64,000 bases of DNA from Cavia porcellus. Its lineage: Eukaryota > Chordata > Mammalia > Rodentia > Caviidae. The stretch is from contig NW_026947490.1 in the NCBI RefSeq assembly GCF_034190915.1, forward strand, positions 62,051,494 through 62,115,493, given 5' to 3'. A program made the translations under genes and the position numbers. Shown piece by piece: positions 1 through 14,914 of this stretch. Under the pieces are notes generated by a model, which was given only the letters and a program-made list of their open reading frames with translations, made no database searches and was not told the DNA's origin. Positions within the stretch are counted from its first letter, which is position 1. Each line of letters begins with the position of its first letter.

Positions 1-435
1 GCCCTAATCCAGCTTCTTAAATCAAAAAACTTATTCAGAGTTTTTTTTTTCAACTAAACTACAGCACTTGCAAATTTGGCTTTCTGTACAAGTTCAGATA
101 TGACAGTTATTGATTCACTGATTTTTTTTGAATGATAATAATTTGGATTTACTAAATTCCATTTAGTGATCAATATACCACTAACATATATTGCAACATA
201 AAAATGTAAGTCATAACTTAATTTTTAATCTTATATTTATTTGTCAAAATATACCTTTGTTTAAGTGACAATTAGGCATGTGTGGTTAGCTAGAAACTTA
301 AGGCTTAATAGTGCAAACACTAAAATAAAGGAAGCTCCATTCTTTTTTGATATTACTGTGAATAACTCAATTCATTATTCTATTACCAGGGCTTTAAAAT
401 TTTAAAAACTCCTTTCATAGTCCAAAAATACTGAG

Positions 436-590
436 TCCAGTTAGGCATGGTAGTGCACGCCTGTAACCCCGGCACCTGGGACGCTGAGGTAGGAGGACAG
501 CCACGAATTCGGGGCATCTGGGCTACCGAGTGAGTTCAGAGCTAGCCTGAACTTTATACATTAGAGACCTTATTTCAAAGAAAAACAACA
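436..590 (+). repeat. B1-like SINE
   Basis: It opens gttaggcatggtagtgcacg, continues cctgtaaccccggcacctgg, and ends in a 'cttatttcaaag' A-rich tail. It is diverged and contains the accgagtgagttcagagc part of the internal duplication. Confidence 0.8.
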
Positions 591-1190
591 GCAACAACAC
601 CAAATCAAATCAAATCAAAACACTCCCCTTCCCCGAAAACAATCAGAGTTCATATTTTTCAAAGAGCAAGTACAGGACAGAAGTATAGACGCGCTAAGTA
701 GTCAAGAGGCCAGTATTTGATGCCCAGCATGAAACCAGAACAGAAACAATACATAACATGAAATGGGAAAACAATACTGAAATGAAAAGAGATAGAATAT
801 GAATTCTTTTTCATTCTTTAAAAACAATTTTAAAGATTAGAACATGTTTTCCACACATAAGGACTGCATTTATGTGGAATTTGCATCTGTACATAAGATA
901 CCTTAATTATTCTTTTTTCCTTCCATTCTCTTCTTCTCCCTTCAATGTCTTCCCCTCACCATTACCAAGAGCTTTGTTTCCATTTCTCCCCTGCGTTCTC
1001 TCTTGTTTAACCCTTCTCCACTTCCTCCTCTCCCAGGCTCTTCCAACTTCCCACTGTCTGTCTCCCATTATGCTCTTGTTTACTCTTTGGGTTCCTGAAC
1101 ATAAACAACTGCACCATGTCACACTTCAGATTCACTGACATCCTTAGCAGATGTGACATACCTTACAAATTTCAGCTTGCATTTTTCTTT

Positions 1191-1283
1191 TCTTTGGGGG
1201 GCAGGGGTTATCTGGCAATTGAACTCACTACCTCATGCTTGCCAGGCAGGCACTTGGGCTGCTGAGCTATATCCCGGCCCTCG
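1191..1283 (-). repeat. ID-like SINE, diverged
   Basis: On the minus strand it starts cgagggccgggatatagctc and ends at a B-box-like gttcaattgcc, followed by an A-rich tail. It lacks the young tail signature. Confidence 0.75.
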
Positions 1284-1907
1284 GCTCGTATTTTTAAAAA
1301 CCAGTTTGAATAAAGCAATCAGCAATGCTTAACCTGTCATATACACTATGACTACTACTTAGAATGCAAGTTCACAGCTCAAACCGAAAGGACCAATCAG
1401 ATTACTCTAACTCTGCCTAGTCTATAGAAACAGCTAGTCAAAATATGTCACACAAGCATTCTAGAAGAACACTTTGACTAGTTATAACCTCTTAAACTGA
1501 TAATGAAGTTCAGTTACTCCAATTAACTCAGAATTGATCAAATACTTTGTGGACAAAGGCAAACTACATTATATTTTGAAGTGAGAATTCACTTTAAATT
1601 ACTTTACAGGCTTTAAATATACTTTACAAATAATTTAAGCACCCCACTGCATTAGAATGTAAATTCCAAGCTCCAACACTCTTATCGCTTTATTATCCCA
1701 GCAACGAGAACTCTGAAAGATGTTCCTTTACCCTTACATTTAAAATCTGATCACAAAGAGACTCACATCTATAACTAGTTGAGAACAAAAAGTCTCAGCT
1801 CCAAATGTTATCAATTCATCTAGTATGATGGCACCAGCTATAAAACATTATTTTACATCATTAAATGTTTGGATATCAAAGTCCATTAGCAAGAAGCATG
1901 CGTTGTT

Positions 1908-1970
1908 TATTTTTCAGTAAATGGACTAAAAAACAGCATATTTTTCAGTAAATGGACTAAAAAACAGCAA
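1908..1970 (+). repeat. 31-bp tandem duplication
   Basis: Two perfect copies of a 31-base unit containing tttttcagtaaatggacta sit head to tail. This is the product of one local duplication, not a known repeat family. Confidence 0.9.
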
Positions 1971-2106
1971 ATACCATTTGGGGGTATTTACTAGACCTCA
2001 AAAAGCTAAAAACTTAATGTTTCTTATTTAATGAGCTTATTCACCTCTAACACAGAGCTACATTAGTGCAGTAGATAGTTCTTCATTAATATAGTAGATA
2101 TTTCTT

Positions 2107-2185
2107 CTTTTGGTGCTGGGGATCAAACTCACCACCTCACACTTGCCAGGCAGGCGCTTATGCCACCATGCTAAATCCCCAGCCC
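2107..2185 (-). repeat. ID-like SINE fragment
   Basis: The minus strand reads gggctggggatttagcatgg and then gtgaggtggtgagtttgatc, an older ID copy without its tail. Confidence 0.8.
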
Positions 2186-2282
2186 GATATAGTATATATT
2201 TCTTTAACATTATTTGGATTTGTTAACTAGGTATAAAAGAAATGTACTAATTAGGATTCACTGGTTTAAAATGAAAAATTAG

Positions 2283-2325
2283 TCTGGCAAGTGCAAGGTC
2301 GTGGGTTTGATCCCCAGTACAAAAG
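2283..2325 (+). repeat. ID 3' fragment seeding a microsatellite
   Basis: Only the 3' part remains (caaggtcgtgggtttgatcc then ccagtac). It runs directly into the GGAA repeat, so the microsatellite probably grew from the SINE's A-rich tail. Confidence 0.75.
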
Positions 2326-2371
2326 AAGGAAGGAAGGAAGGAAGGAAGGAAGGAAGGAAGGAAGGAAGGAA

Positions 2372-2425
<54 letters not shown>

Positions 2426-2428
2426 AAT
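2326..2428 (+). repeat. (GGAA)n followed by (GAAA)n microsatellite
   Basis: About 50 bases of GGAA units turn into about 50 bases of GAAA units without interruption. Such pure tetranucleotide arrays are usually length-polymorphic. Confidence 0.95.
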
Positions 2429-2881
2429 TAGTTTCACAACTTTATTTGCAAAGTTTTAAGATACTTATATGTAAAATGGAAGTCTGTAAAAAGCAATCAC
2501 TAATGCAAGCCGAACTAAGTTATCTGTGAAAAATGTACACTATGAAGTATACAAACTTTGATTTTAATCCCATGTGGTTGAAAATCTGGATTTACTAGGG
2601 GGGAAAACACAAGGACAAACTCCCTCTGCTGGTAATTTAAGGAAACCCGAATGGAGAAAAGGACACCTGAATGGTATTGGAAAATATTTACTTTCTATTT
2701 GTAAATTACAAAACTAAAGCCTGATGAAGGCCATACATTAATACAGTTCAAGGGATTAAAATTATTATTAGAAAACAATTATATCAAGTAGAAAGAGAAG
2801 GACAAAAAATTAAAAGGGAGCTTTTTGCCAGTCCTACTTTCTCTCTGAATTTCAACGGGAGAAGCAGGGGTTTTTGTCTTG

Positions 2882-2972
2882 TTTTGTTTTTGAGACTGGG
2901 CTAAGTTGCCATAGGAGACTTGACTTGTGAGCCTTCTGTCTCAGCCTCCTGAGCCACCGGAATGCAATGTGC
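2882..2972 (-). repeat. B1-like SINE fragment
   Basis: The plus strand shows gagactgggctaagttgcc and then gtctcagcctcctgagccac, the antisense of a truncated B1. Confidence 0.65.
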
Positions 2973-3242
2973 TATTTTTATGGGTTCAGTTCTATTCTTT
3001 CTTCTAATACTGAATTTTTGTAATCTAAAATTGCTTAAAGGCAGATTTACTAACATGAGAGACACTTTTGCAAAGAACTCTAAGATAGCCTTGTGATTTT
3101 AATTTTAATATTAATAAATATAAACCTTCCTACAGATTAATAAATCTCCATCTTCCTAAATGACAGACAGACTATATTCTGTGAGTTTCGTTTTATCTCA
3201 TAAACCTTAGGGTATGTATTGAAAATGATATAAAATAAAAAC

Positions 3243-3308
3243 TGGTGCTGAGGGTATAGCTCACTAGCAGAACATGCACACAGTCTTGGGTTTCATCTCC
3301 GGCACCAA
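3243..3308 (+). repeat. ID-like SINE, old
   Basis: It reads ggtgctgagggtatagctca and ends at a degraded B box (gggtttcatctccggcacc). It lies 53 bp beyond the exon 15 donor. Confidence 0.7.
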
Positions 3309-3321
3309 GAAACAATCATTA

Positions 3322-3438
<117 letters not shown>

Positions 3439-3577
3439 CTATAAGGATAAAAATAAAAAGTTAAGCAGAGCAACAAGACATATTTTAGGGTACCAGGCCA
3501 CTCATCTTCATTCTGTGAAATGTTCTATTTTTTTCTTTTTCCTCCCCTCATATCTTTCCTTTTAAAATTAGATGTAG

Positions 3578-3650
3578 GCCTGGGGATATAGCGTAGTAGT
3601 AAAGTGCTTGCCCAGCATGCACAAGGTCCTGAGGCCAGTCCCCAGTACCA
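3578..3650 (+). repeat. ID-like SINE
   Basis: It reads gcctggggatatagcgtagt and ends ccagtccccagtacc. The preceding 25 bases (cttttaaaattagatg) are shared with the copy at 4223-4342, so flank and SINE were copied together. Confidence 0.8.
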
Positions 3651-3716
3651 GGGATCCAACTCACAACCTCATGCTTGCTGGGCAGGCACCATGCTGCTGA
3701 GCTGGACCCTTCGCCC
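3640..3716 (-). repeat. ID-like SINE, back-to-back with the previous one
   Basis: The plus strand gtaccagggatccaactcac then catgctgctgagctggaccc is an antisense ID. It meets the plus-strand ID tail to tail, which would fold as a hairpin in the CUL2 pre-mRNA. Confidence 0.75.
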
Positions 3717-3894
3717 TCTTCTGTGAAATGCTGATGAAAACCATAGCATTACTATCATGACATGTCTTTCAGATCAGTGTAACAATTCTACAATCCAAAA
3801 TACGTAACTGCAATACGTATACTTGATTAGGTAAGCAATCCTGTATCACAGGAATGGAGTAATTAGAGAATGCTAATAAGAAAGTACATATTCA

Positions 3895-4080
<186 letters not shown>

Positions 4081-4250
4081 TTAAAAAGAAAAATAACCCA
4101 CACTGATCATCAGGAAAACTGTGCTGCTACTGCTAGGTCTTAGGTCAAAGGCCCTTGCACATATGCTTGTATCTAAGGCCACATTGTTTAAAATCCAAGG
4201 CAGCTACTCAGAACCTTTCAAACATTTCTTTCCTTTTAAAATTAGATGCA

Positions 4251-4342
4251 GGGCTGGGGATACAGCACAGTGGTAGAGTGCTTGCCTAGCATGCACAAGG
4301 TCCTGAGGCCAGTCCCCAGGACCACAAAAATAAACAAATATA
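4251..4342 (+). repeat. ID-like SINE
   Basis: It reads gggctggggatacagcacag and later tgcacaaggtcctgaggcca. Together with its 5' flank it is about 90% like 3551-3650. Confidence 0.85.
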
Positions 4343-4584
4343 TAAATACAACCAAACAAAGCAAAGTTAGAAGTGACTGAAAATAAGTATTTATAAAACC
4401 AAATTTTCCTGTAAAGCAAAAACTTTTCTATAAATTTGTATGTCTTATTTCAACATTACAAAATGCTTAACTACTACGTGTAAGATACATTTTTGGCTTA
4501 TACATTTTATAGTATAAAATATACAAGAAAGATTACTGGTAATACTCCAGCCATAGTCAATTAACAAAAGAAAGCATTTAGACG

Positions 4585-4693
4585 GTTTTTTTTTTTTTTG
4601 GTCTTTTTCCTTTTTATCGGTACCGGGGATCGAACTCACAACTGCCTGTTTGCAAGGCAGGCGCTTATGCCACTGAGCTAAATCCCCAGCCCC
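4585..4693 (-). repeat. Young ID SINE with target duplication
   Basis: It is full length, with the tail tract that reads gataaaaaggaaaaagacc on the minus strand and a T-run on the plus strand. Short duplicates tagacg lie at 4579-4584 and 4694-4699. Confidence 0.92.
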
Positions 4694-5057
4694 TAGACGT
4701 ATTTTTAATATCAGCTACTAAGTGATAAATGTATAAGCTAAAATGATGTAAAATAAACTGAAATTTAACTGCACCCTGAAACTTGTAAAGGAATATTTTT
4801 GGGTATAATCAGGTATAAGTGACATTATTTGTTTTAAAGTCAATACTATCTATCTTGGAAGACTTTCTAAACCAGGTCATATGGAGAACTGAGCCCTTTA
4901 ATTTAATATCCACATAAAATCCTACTCTATGAATATACCAGGATATAGTAACCAGTCCTATTGATGCCTTAGTTCTTGTTATTATATACAGTGCTACAGT
5001 GAGAGTATTTATGTGCTGGTGGAATAATTTATAAGTAATTTTCATATCAAAGGCTCA

Positions 5058-5483
<426 letters not shown>

Positions 5484-5714
5484 TCATTTACTAAACTTTG
5501 TGTTTTAAAAGTTATGAACACGACAAAGCTCATGACTTAAATACACAGTTAATGTACAAAATACTAGAAACAGCTTAAAAAGCTGATCAACACATGGTAT
5601 TGAAACACTGTTAGAAGTACCAAATTTTACAAATACATTTCTTAAATAAGAAACTGTTACTGATTCTGCAATTTTTATCAATCATACATCATCTATCAAA
5701 GTGTCTCTTTTTTT

Positions 5715-5783
5715 GGTGCCAGGAATTGAACTCTGGACCTAGTGCCAGGCAGGCACTGTGCTGCGGAGCTATATCCCTGGCCC
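5715..5783 (-). repeat. ID-like SINE, diverged
   Basis: The plus strand reads ggtgccaggaattgaactct and ctgcggagctatatccctgg, an antisense ID without tail signature. Confidence 0.8.
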
Positions 5784-5831
5784 TCAGTTCTGTATTTTTT
5801 GACACTGAACTAACCTCTTAAAATTTTATAA

Positions 5832-5985
5832 AAACCAAGCTATGTGTGGTGACACACACCTGTAATCACAGTGCTTGGGAGGCTGGGGCAGCAGGATCAC
5901 CATGAATTTGCGGCCAGCCTGGGCTATATAATGAGTTCAAGGCCAGTTTCAATTACATAGGGACACCCTGTCTCAAAATACCAAA
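5832..5985 (+). repeat. B1-like SINE, full length
   Basis: It reads aagctatgtgtggtgacaca, then two 'ggccag' blocks (ttgcggccagcctgggctat and gttcaaggccagtttcaat), the internal duplication of B1. It ends ctgtctcaaaa. Confidence 0.92.
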
Positions 5986-6236
5986 AGAACAGAAACAAAA
6001 ATAAAAACTTAACAAAAACCCCAAACTTTGTACATGTTCGCCTCTAGTTATGTCTTGAGAAAGATACTTGGTCTTCTGCTTTCCTTTCACAAATGTCAAA
6101 TTATGATATAGAGAATTTCCCATCATTTTCTGAAAAATGCTATCAAAACTAATTAATCTAACTTTATGCTTAGTTTTCTTTTTCTAATTCAGATGGATTT
6201 TTCACAAGATTGCAATTAAGCAACCATCAAACTTAC

Positions 6237-6296
6237 CAGTTCAGGTGCTTTGCAAACAGACTTGGGTTCTCTGTAATTTACCACTAATGTAAGGGC
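6237..6296 (-). CDS. CUL2: CUL2 coding exon 11, residues 371-390
   Basis: This is a 60-base exon of 20 codons, reading ALTLVVNYREPKSVCKAPEL, between acceptor ttttacttag and donor gtaagt. It is too short to stand out alone but is fixed by its phase and by the neighbouring exons. ALTL replaces ALTS of human as remembered. It marks the entry to the globular cullin-homology region. Confidence 0.95.
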
Positions 6297-6510
6297 CTAA
6301 GTAAAAACAGACCAGTAGTTAGCCACGACCCGAACGAAGGGCCAAGAGCACAGGAGGTTCAATGTTTTGCTATCACTGCTGTGGTGAACCCACGTCACTT
6401 GTGCCACAGTGAACTGTTTTTACCCCTGCAAGCTCTCAAAGGTTTGCCATCACTGTGCTATAACCTGTCTGTCCTATATTACCATATTACCATGTTACCA
6501 TTTCTACCTT

Positions 6511-6936
6511 TGTCCCCCAAAGGCCACGTGTTAAAGGCTTGGCTCTTGGGGCTGGGGATTTAGCTCAGCGGCATAAGCGCCTGCCTTGCAAGCAGGCAGT
6601 CATGAGTTTGATCTCTGGTACCGATAAAAAGGAAAAAGACAATAAATAAATAAATAAATAAAGGCTTGGCTCCCAGTCCGGCATTAGAGTAAGTGTTGGG
6701 ATTTGCAGGAGGCCAGTAGAGTGAACTTAGGCCCCTGGGGAAAAGGTACCTTGGAGGGGACACCGGGAGCCTGGGCCCTCCCCCTCATGTCCCTGCCTCC
6801 CTGGCCACCATGAGCTCAACAGCTTTCCTTGGCCTCACACTTCCATCAGCATGTGCTGCTTGCCACAGGCTCCAAAGCACCATGGGCTGACACTTCCGAA
6901 ACCATGAGGCAAAATAAGCATTTCCTCTCTCTTAGT
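6511..6936 (+). mobile_element. LTR-like interspersed repeat A (5' part, interrupted)
   Basis: It shares its layout with 52790-53145: a 'gttaaaggcttgg' start, a 'cctggccaccatgagctcaa' middle and a 'caaaataagcatttcctc' 3' part. It resembles a mammalian MaLR-type LTR. An ID splits it at 6546-6658, and repeat B interrupts it from about 6937. Its end (ttttgccacaggaatggaa) reappears near 7386. Confidence 0.6.
6546..6658 (+). repeat. Young ID SINE with 14-bp target duplication
   Basis: It is a full-length ID with tail gataaaaaggaaaaagac and a TAAA-rich end. The duplicates taaaggcttggctc are at 6532-6545 and 6659-6672, inside repeat A, so the SINE is younger than the LTR-like element. Confidence 0.95.
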
Positions 6937-7365
6937 TACTTTCTTGTTGCTGGGACAAAACATCTGACACCCGCAAGTTTAAGGAGGAAAGGTTTATTTC
7001 AGCTCACAGTTTGTAGAGGTTTCAGTCCATAGCTGGTTGGCTCCAAGGCAGGGCGGCATGGCAGAGGGGCATGGCAAAGGAGAAAAAGTCCATGGCAGGG
7101 CAGGCAGGGCAGGCAGGAAGCAGCGGCAGTGAGCCTCCCTTTCCCTTTTTATTCCATTCAGGCTACAAGCCTATTGATTGGTGACAGGCACACCCAGAGT
7201 CGATCCTCTGTCTTTAATAAATCCCTTCAGCCACACCCAGAACTACACTAAGCCATAACTGGATTAACCCAATTATCACACCCACCATTCAGTCACTCCC
7301 AAAAGTCCCAGGGAGTGTATGAGGATTTGCGAAGACATTTGCACTATAAAGCACACCGTGTTGTT
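6937..7365. mobile_element. LTR-like interspersed repeat B, nested in repeat A
   Basis: It opens ttgttgctgggacaaaacat, followed by aggaaaggtttatttcagct. The same opening occurs at 54665, so it is a dispersed family. It sits between two parts of repeat A. I do not know its family name; non-autonomous LTR or composite is possible. Confidence 0.55.
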
Positions 7366-7425
7366 AACAGGTTTCTCACAGGTATTTTGCCACAGGAATG
7401 GAAAACTAACCCACTACCACACAGA
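7366..7425 (+). mobile_element. LTR-like interspersed repeat A (3' end)
   Basis: It reads acaggtttctcacaggtatt then ttgccacaggaatggaaaac, the terminal part expected after the block that ends at 6936. Confidence 0.5.
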
Positions 7426-7997
7426 AAACAGTACATTAGTGCAGCTTGTTAATACTGTTTCTGTATCTAACATCAGGTAGACTCCTCTAAGTATACTCCT
7501 AATGACATAATAATTATATATTCCATTCCTATTACAAGATACTTTATAACTCATTACTAAAATCTGAGCACAGATAAAAGAGCATCATTTTTTAAAATTT
7601 CTTATAATCTTGTAAGCAAACTTCCTACACAGAATATAAAATTTAAAGTCCACAAAATATATTTTTCTTCAAGTATACAGAAAGTGTATGTTAAATGTTT
7701 GAAGGAAACATACTAAAGAATATTAAGTTATTTCATGTACTTTCAGAATATTCTGGTTTATGGAAAAGTCCACTTACAGTATACAGTGATGAGAAATTCT
7801 ACAAGCATTCAATTTATAGTTCAACCATTCCATTAATAGTTCAAAATATGTTATTCCTATCAAAATATGTTATTCCTTTCACATTTAAGTTAGTTATATA
7901 AGGTTAATCTCTGTATCAGAAATCTCACACTTAGAAGCCAAATCTTAAAACTTTCCAACAAACTGAGAAGAAAATTATATACATAGTATATGTATTA

Positions 7998-8114
<117 letters not shown>

Positions 8115-8163
8115 CTAAAAATAAATACAAAGCAAAAAACACACTTTAAGAAATTCAGGAATA

Positions 8164-8261
8164 CGGCTGGGGATTTAGCTCAGTGGCATAAGCACCTGCC
8201 TTGCAAGCAGGCAGCTGTGAGTTCAATCCCTGCTACCAATAAAAAGGAAAAAGACAAAAAA
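8164..8261 (+). repeat. Young ID SINE with 16-bp target duplication
   Basis: The duplicates aagaaattcaggaata are at 8148-8163 and 8262-8277. The insertion point is only about 33-50 bases upstream of the exon 10 acceptor in transcript orientation. Confidence 0.96.
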
Positions 8262-8494
8262 AAGAAATTCAGGAATAAAATTAGAATTGTTAAAGACTCG
8301 TTTAAGAGAAAAATTTACCCCCTACAATGATGAATTATATATTCTCTCTATCCCTTTCCTTTTTAAAAGATGTCTAATATGACCTAATATGGTTTTATAA
8401 ACTTAAAATTCTAAACTTCCAGTTGGGCCCAGTCTCAGATGCTGCAAAGACTTGCTGTAAGTTCAAGGCCAGCTTGGAGTATAGCAAAGCCTTG

Positions 8495-8625
8495 ACTCAA
8501 ACACCTGGGCATGGTAGCGCATACCCTGGGACACTGCAGCAGGAGAATCTCTGTGAGTTTGAGAGCAACTCGGGCTACATATAGAGAATTCAAAACCAGC
8601 CTGACTATATAGCAAGAGCTGGTCT
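8495..8625 (+). repeat. B1-like SINE
   Basis: It starts aacacctgggcatggtagcg and ends gctggtctcaaaaac. The sequence just before it (8420-8494) looks like the 3' part of another B1. Confidence 0.8.
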
Positions 8626-8737
8626 CAAAAACAAAAGGAAACAACCTAAACTTTATACTAAAATCAACTTAACACCAGGACTGTGTAGGACCTGCCAGAT
8701 GAATGCATTAAAAGCACACTTCCTTTCTCTCTCGTTT

Positions 8738-8870
8738 TTTTTTTTCTTTTTGTTTTCTGTTGTTCAGGTTGTCCTTGAACTCGCAGTAAAGCCCAGGCTG
8801 GCCTCAAACTTTCTTAGGGTGCCAAGTGCTGGGCTCATATGAGTGTGGCACCATGTCCATCTCCACTTCT
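8738..8870 (-). repeat. B1-like SINE
   Basis: The plus strand reads tcaggttgtccttgaactcg and ggtgccaagtgctgggctca, which is antisense B1. Confidence 0.75.
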
Positions 8871-9850
8871 CTCTGATGTTGGAGTATCATAGCTGAAGAG
8901 CAAATGGATAAATCTCTGAAATACAGCAGGCCTACGACTCTCGCAGAGGACTACATAAACAAAGACAGCCTGTGATGTCACTAAGGTGGAAAGAAAGCAA
9001 TGAATTTAAAAGCTGTATCTGAAGAACTAGGTGGTATAATCCCCTTCATCTCAGATAGAAGAAATGTGCAATAGTACAAAGTGAATTTTGTACTATCTGA
9101 AAGGAGATAACAGAAAGTGGTGTCCGAGGCCTAATAAATCAGCTGTGGAGATTGCATAGCCTGATACAACTAAAAAGCCCAGTAAATAATACAAGGTAAT
9201 AAATATGTAACAATACAAAACTAATTATCTCCACAAAACATGAAGAGTTATGATTTTCCACAGCAGGACATGAACTTAAGACTTTTTTGCTGAAGACAGA
9301 TCTACTATAAGGTGACAGGCATCTAGTAAGTGCTCCTGAGCCATGAGGTACAGACTACCACGTACAGATGGAGAGCAAGGACACTACTTCAGAGACGGAA
9401 GGGAAATTTCATGGTATCTATCAACCACCAGGAGTAATACGGCAACTTGTAAAAATTCATTTAGTTGGTAAAGTGCTCTTGAAAAAGGAGTATCAGGAAT
9501 GTGAAGGTTACCGTCTGGGGTATTTTGGATAGCAAATATATGCAGAGAGACTGTTTTAATCTGGTAGTTAGGAAGAAACATGATTATGTAGAAACACCAA
9601 ATGCTCTTCTGTGAAATGCTGATCATTACATGAACAAACATACCAGTATGGCTATGAAGCAGCAGCCTATCTCATTCAATGCTTTTCTAGTAATTTCATG
9701 ATTCCAAAATGAATACAACAAATTTTGGGTTTACACATTTGAATTAACAGATGCTTTACCTGTTGGCATGACAAGACCCTTTTTTTTAAACCTCTTAAAA
9801 CAGTAAAGTCAAAACAAAAACTCTTGACAAAGCCAATGAAGAGTTCCTTA

Positions 9851-10006
<156 letters not shown>

Positions 10007-10196
10007 TCATTATTCAAGTCTCATTTACTTTCATTATAAGATAACATGGTTCGAAAGTTGAAAGAACAAGAGCATGCAAAGAAAAGACCCCCACACTCAT
10101 CTCTCAGGCTCCCCCTTTTCCTCCCCACAGGAAATCAATGTTGTAGTTGCTTCATATCTTGCCAAAGATGGTGTAGCACATTCAAGTAAACACATG

Positions 10197-10340
10197 TACC
10201 AGGTGTGGTGGCACACGCCTGTGCCCCTAGCACTTGGGAGGCTGATGCATGAGGTTGGCCATGAATTCGAGGCCAGCCTTGGCTACACAATGAGTTCAAG
10301 GCCAGCCTGCACAGTGAGACTCTGTCTCAAAAGACCAAAA
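10197..10340 (+). repeat. B1-like SINE, full length
   Basis: It reads taccaggtgtggtggcacac with both duplication blocks (gaggccagccttggctacac and caaggccagcctgcacag). The tail is 'ctcaaaagaccaaaaac'. Confidence 0.92.
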
Positions 10341-10959
10341 ACAACAGTAATAACAATAAATTCTCCCCAACTTCTTTTTACATACATAGTATGGCACATT
10401 TATCATTGGTGGCTGCAGGGCATATTTAATTCAGAAGCGTTTTAAAAGCATCTCTACATATAAGTACATCACACTCCGTTACATGGGGGAGTGTAACACA
10501 ATCACTTAAACCTGACAGACACTCAGGTCCTGCCCAATCTCTGGGTGTCACAATGTTGCAATTAATAAGCTTACACAGAAAGAATATCTACAGCACAAAC
10601 CCCTAACTGTGGCCTGCGGGGTCAGTCACACAGGCAGACTGTGCCCGGCCAGGAACCTAACAGCAAGAAGCTTCCTTGACGACAACGTGGTGACCATTTT
10701 GCTCCTGACCTTGAGACATGCTGAGGTCTCAGAGTACCAGGGTTATTTTTAACTTTCTACCAAAGTGTAAAATATGTACAACAGTGCACTGTGCATTCGT
10801 GCCCTGTAGTCAGCCCTGCTCCTGCTCCTCTGCAAAGGTGGCCACTGCTATGATTACTGAACCACATCTTAATCTGGCATGTTCTCCAATCATGAGCAAA
10901 AAGACAGTCACGATTCTTTGGTGACTGGTTTCTGTGTTCAACATTATTAAGACAAAGAT

Positions 10960-11500
10960 GCTGCTGTAGTTAGCTTTCCTGTGCTCATTTCCATTCCTAG
11001 GTAACATGCCAGTGTTTAAACACACTGTATCATATCCATTCTGCTGCTCCTGGACACATGTCAGAGCTAGCACAAATAATGTTGCTGTGATCACCTTGTA
11101 CAATCTTTAGTACACACTGCATGCATGGCTAGGGACTACATGCCCAGCAGTCAATCTGCTGAGCCATGAAATAGGCATATACTCCACTTCGAATATCAGT
11201 GTCGGTTTTCCAGAGTGCTAGCATCAATCTGTACTCTCATCCCAGTGAACAAAAAGTTCTCGGCACTCTTAATACCAATACCTCTCATTTTCCATCTTTC
11301 TAATTCTGTATCAAAATGTAGGTATTGCTATCTTATTGCTGTTTTAATCTGCATCCCTCTAATGAGACTGAAGACATTTTACCCTTGTTAGTATCTTCCA
11401 TTCTATGGTGCCTAAGCAAGGCTACTCACCGTTTTACATGTTAGAGTCAACACTCTTTAGTCACTGCAGATCATATGACCCTGTGAGTGCTTCTTGATGC
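10960..11500 (-). mobile_element. Old L1 fragment (antisense)
   Basis: The plus strand contains phrases typical of reversed L1 ORF2 3' ends: a 'gtgctagcatcaatctgtac' block and the 'ttaatctgcatccctctaat' block. It is heavily diverged. Confidence 0.5.
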
Positions 11501-12520
11501 ACCAGTGGCCTTAGTAATCTTGTAATGATCCACAAATTTGTCACTTTAAGGTAGCCTGCTAGATCAACCTTTCCTTTGTTTTTCTAAAATTGCTTTTTGT
11601 GTCCTACTTCAGATATTTTTCCCTACCTTAAGGTCACAAAGATAATGTCCTATGTTAGCCTTCAAAAGTATTCCTCTTTTATCCTTTACAGTTAGGACAG
11701 AAAACCTGTAGTGAATTCAATCTGCACACAGTGTTTAAGGCAGGGATCCTATTTCTCTTTTACCCCAAATGGACACGCAGTGAACTTATCACAATGTGTT
11801 TCCAAAAGTCGCCTGCCTCACTACTCTGGGCACCACCTGTTTGCACACACATGGCTGCTTCTAGTATCTCCAGCTCTCCTCCACAGGTCCACCTGCCTAT
11901 CCTTCTGGCAAAGCCTCACTCTTCTCTCCTTCCAGGTGCACGGTAAGTCTCACTGGACTCTCCAGAATGCTCATCAAGGTCATGTTTCCTGGTCTTAATC
12001 CAAGAAGATATAGCTCAGAGTTACCAAAACAGCACCCTGGGTCTAGAAATCAATGGTGATCACAACAGCACTATGAAGCTCTCTCTGTGTAGCTCTGGCT
12101 TATGTTATTCATTGCCACTTGTTTGATACACCTTAACATATTCTTTATCTTTTCTAAAACATTCATTCCTTCACTTTTTATAGAGGTATCTCACTGTATT
12201 TTTGTTTTGTGTTTCGCTTTTTGAGTTAGACTGAGCCTCTCTATATACTTAAAAGTTGATTTGTAATTCCTTCTCAGACAACTTTACCTTTATTCTTGCA
12301 GTATACTAGGAATTAGCACATTATAGTACTCTTCTAATACATGAAACTATATAAGCGCTTTTCCCATTTTTTTACTTTACAATATACTGAAAATACACCT
12401 TCCAAAAGTAATCTTTCAAAATACAGTAATAATCTACAAAAGGATACATAGAATATTGTAAAGATTATAAAAATGCTTTGAGCCTAAATTCGTGAATGAT
12501 GATTTCTACTTTAATTTCTA

Positions 12521-14914
<2,394 letters not shown>

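Noticed and set aside
872..1138. 88-codon open frame on the plus strand
   Set aside because: It is T/C-rich low-complexity translation in a CUL2 intron, with no family resemblance and no splice or promoter context.
10074..10445. 123-codon open frame on the plus strand
   Set aside because: Its centre is a B1 SINE (10197-10340) translated through; the rest has no protein character.
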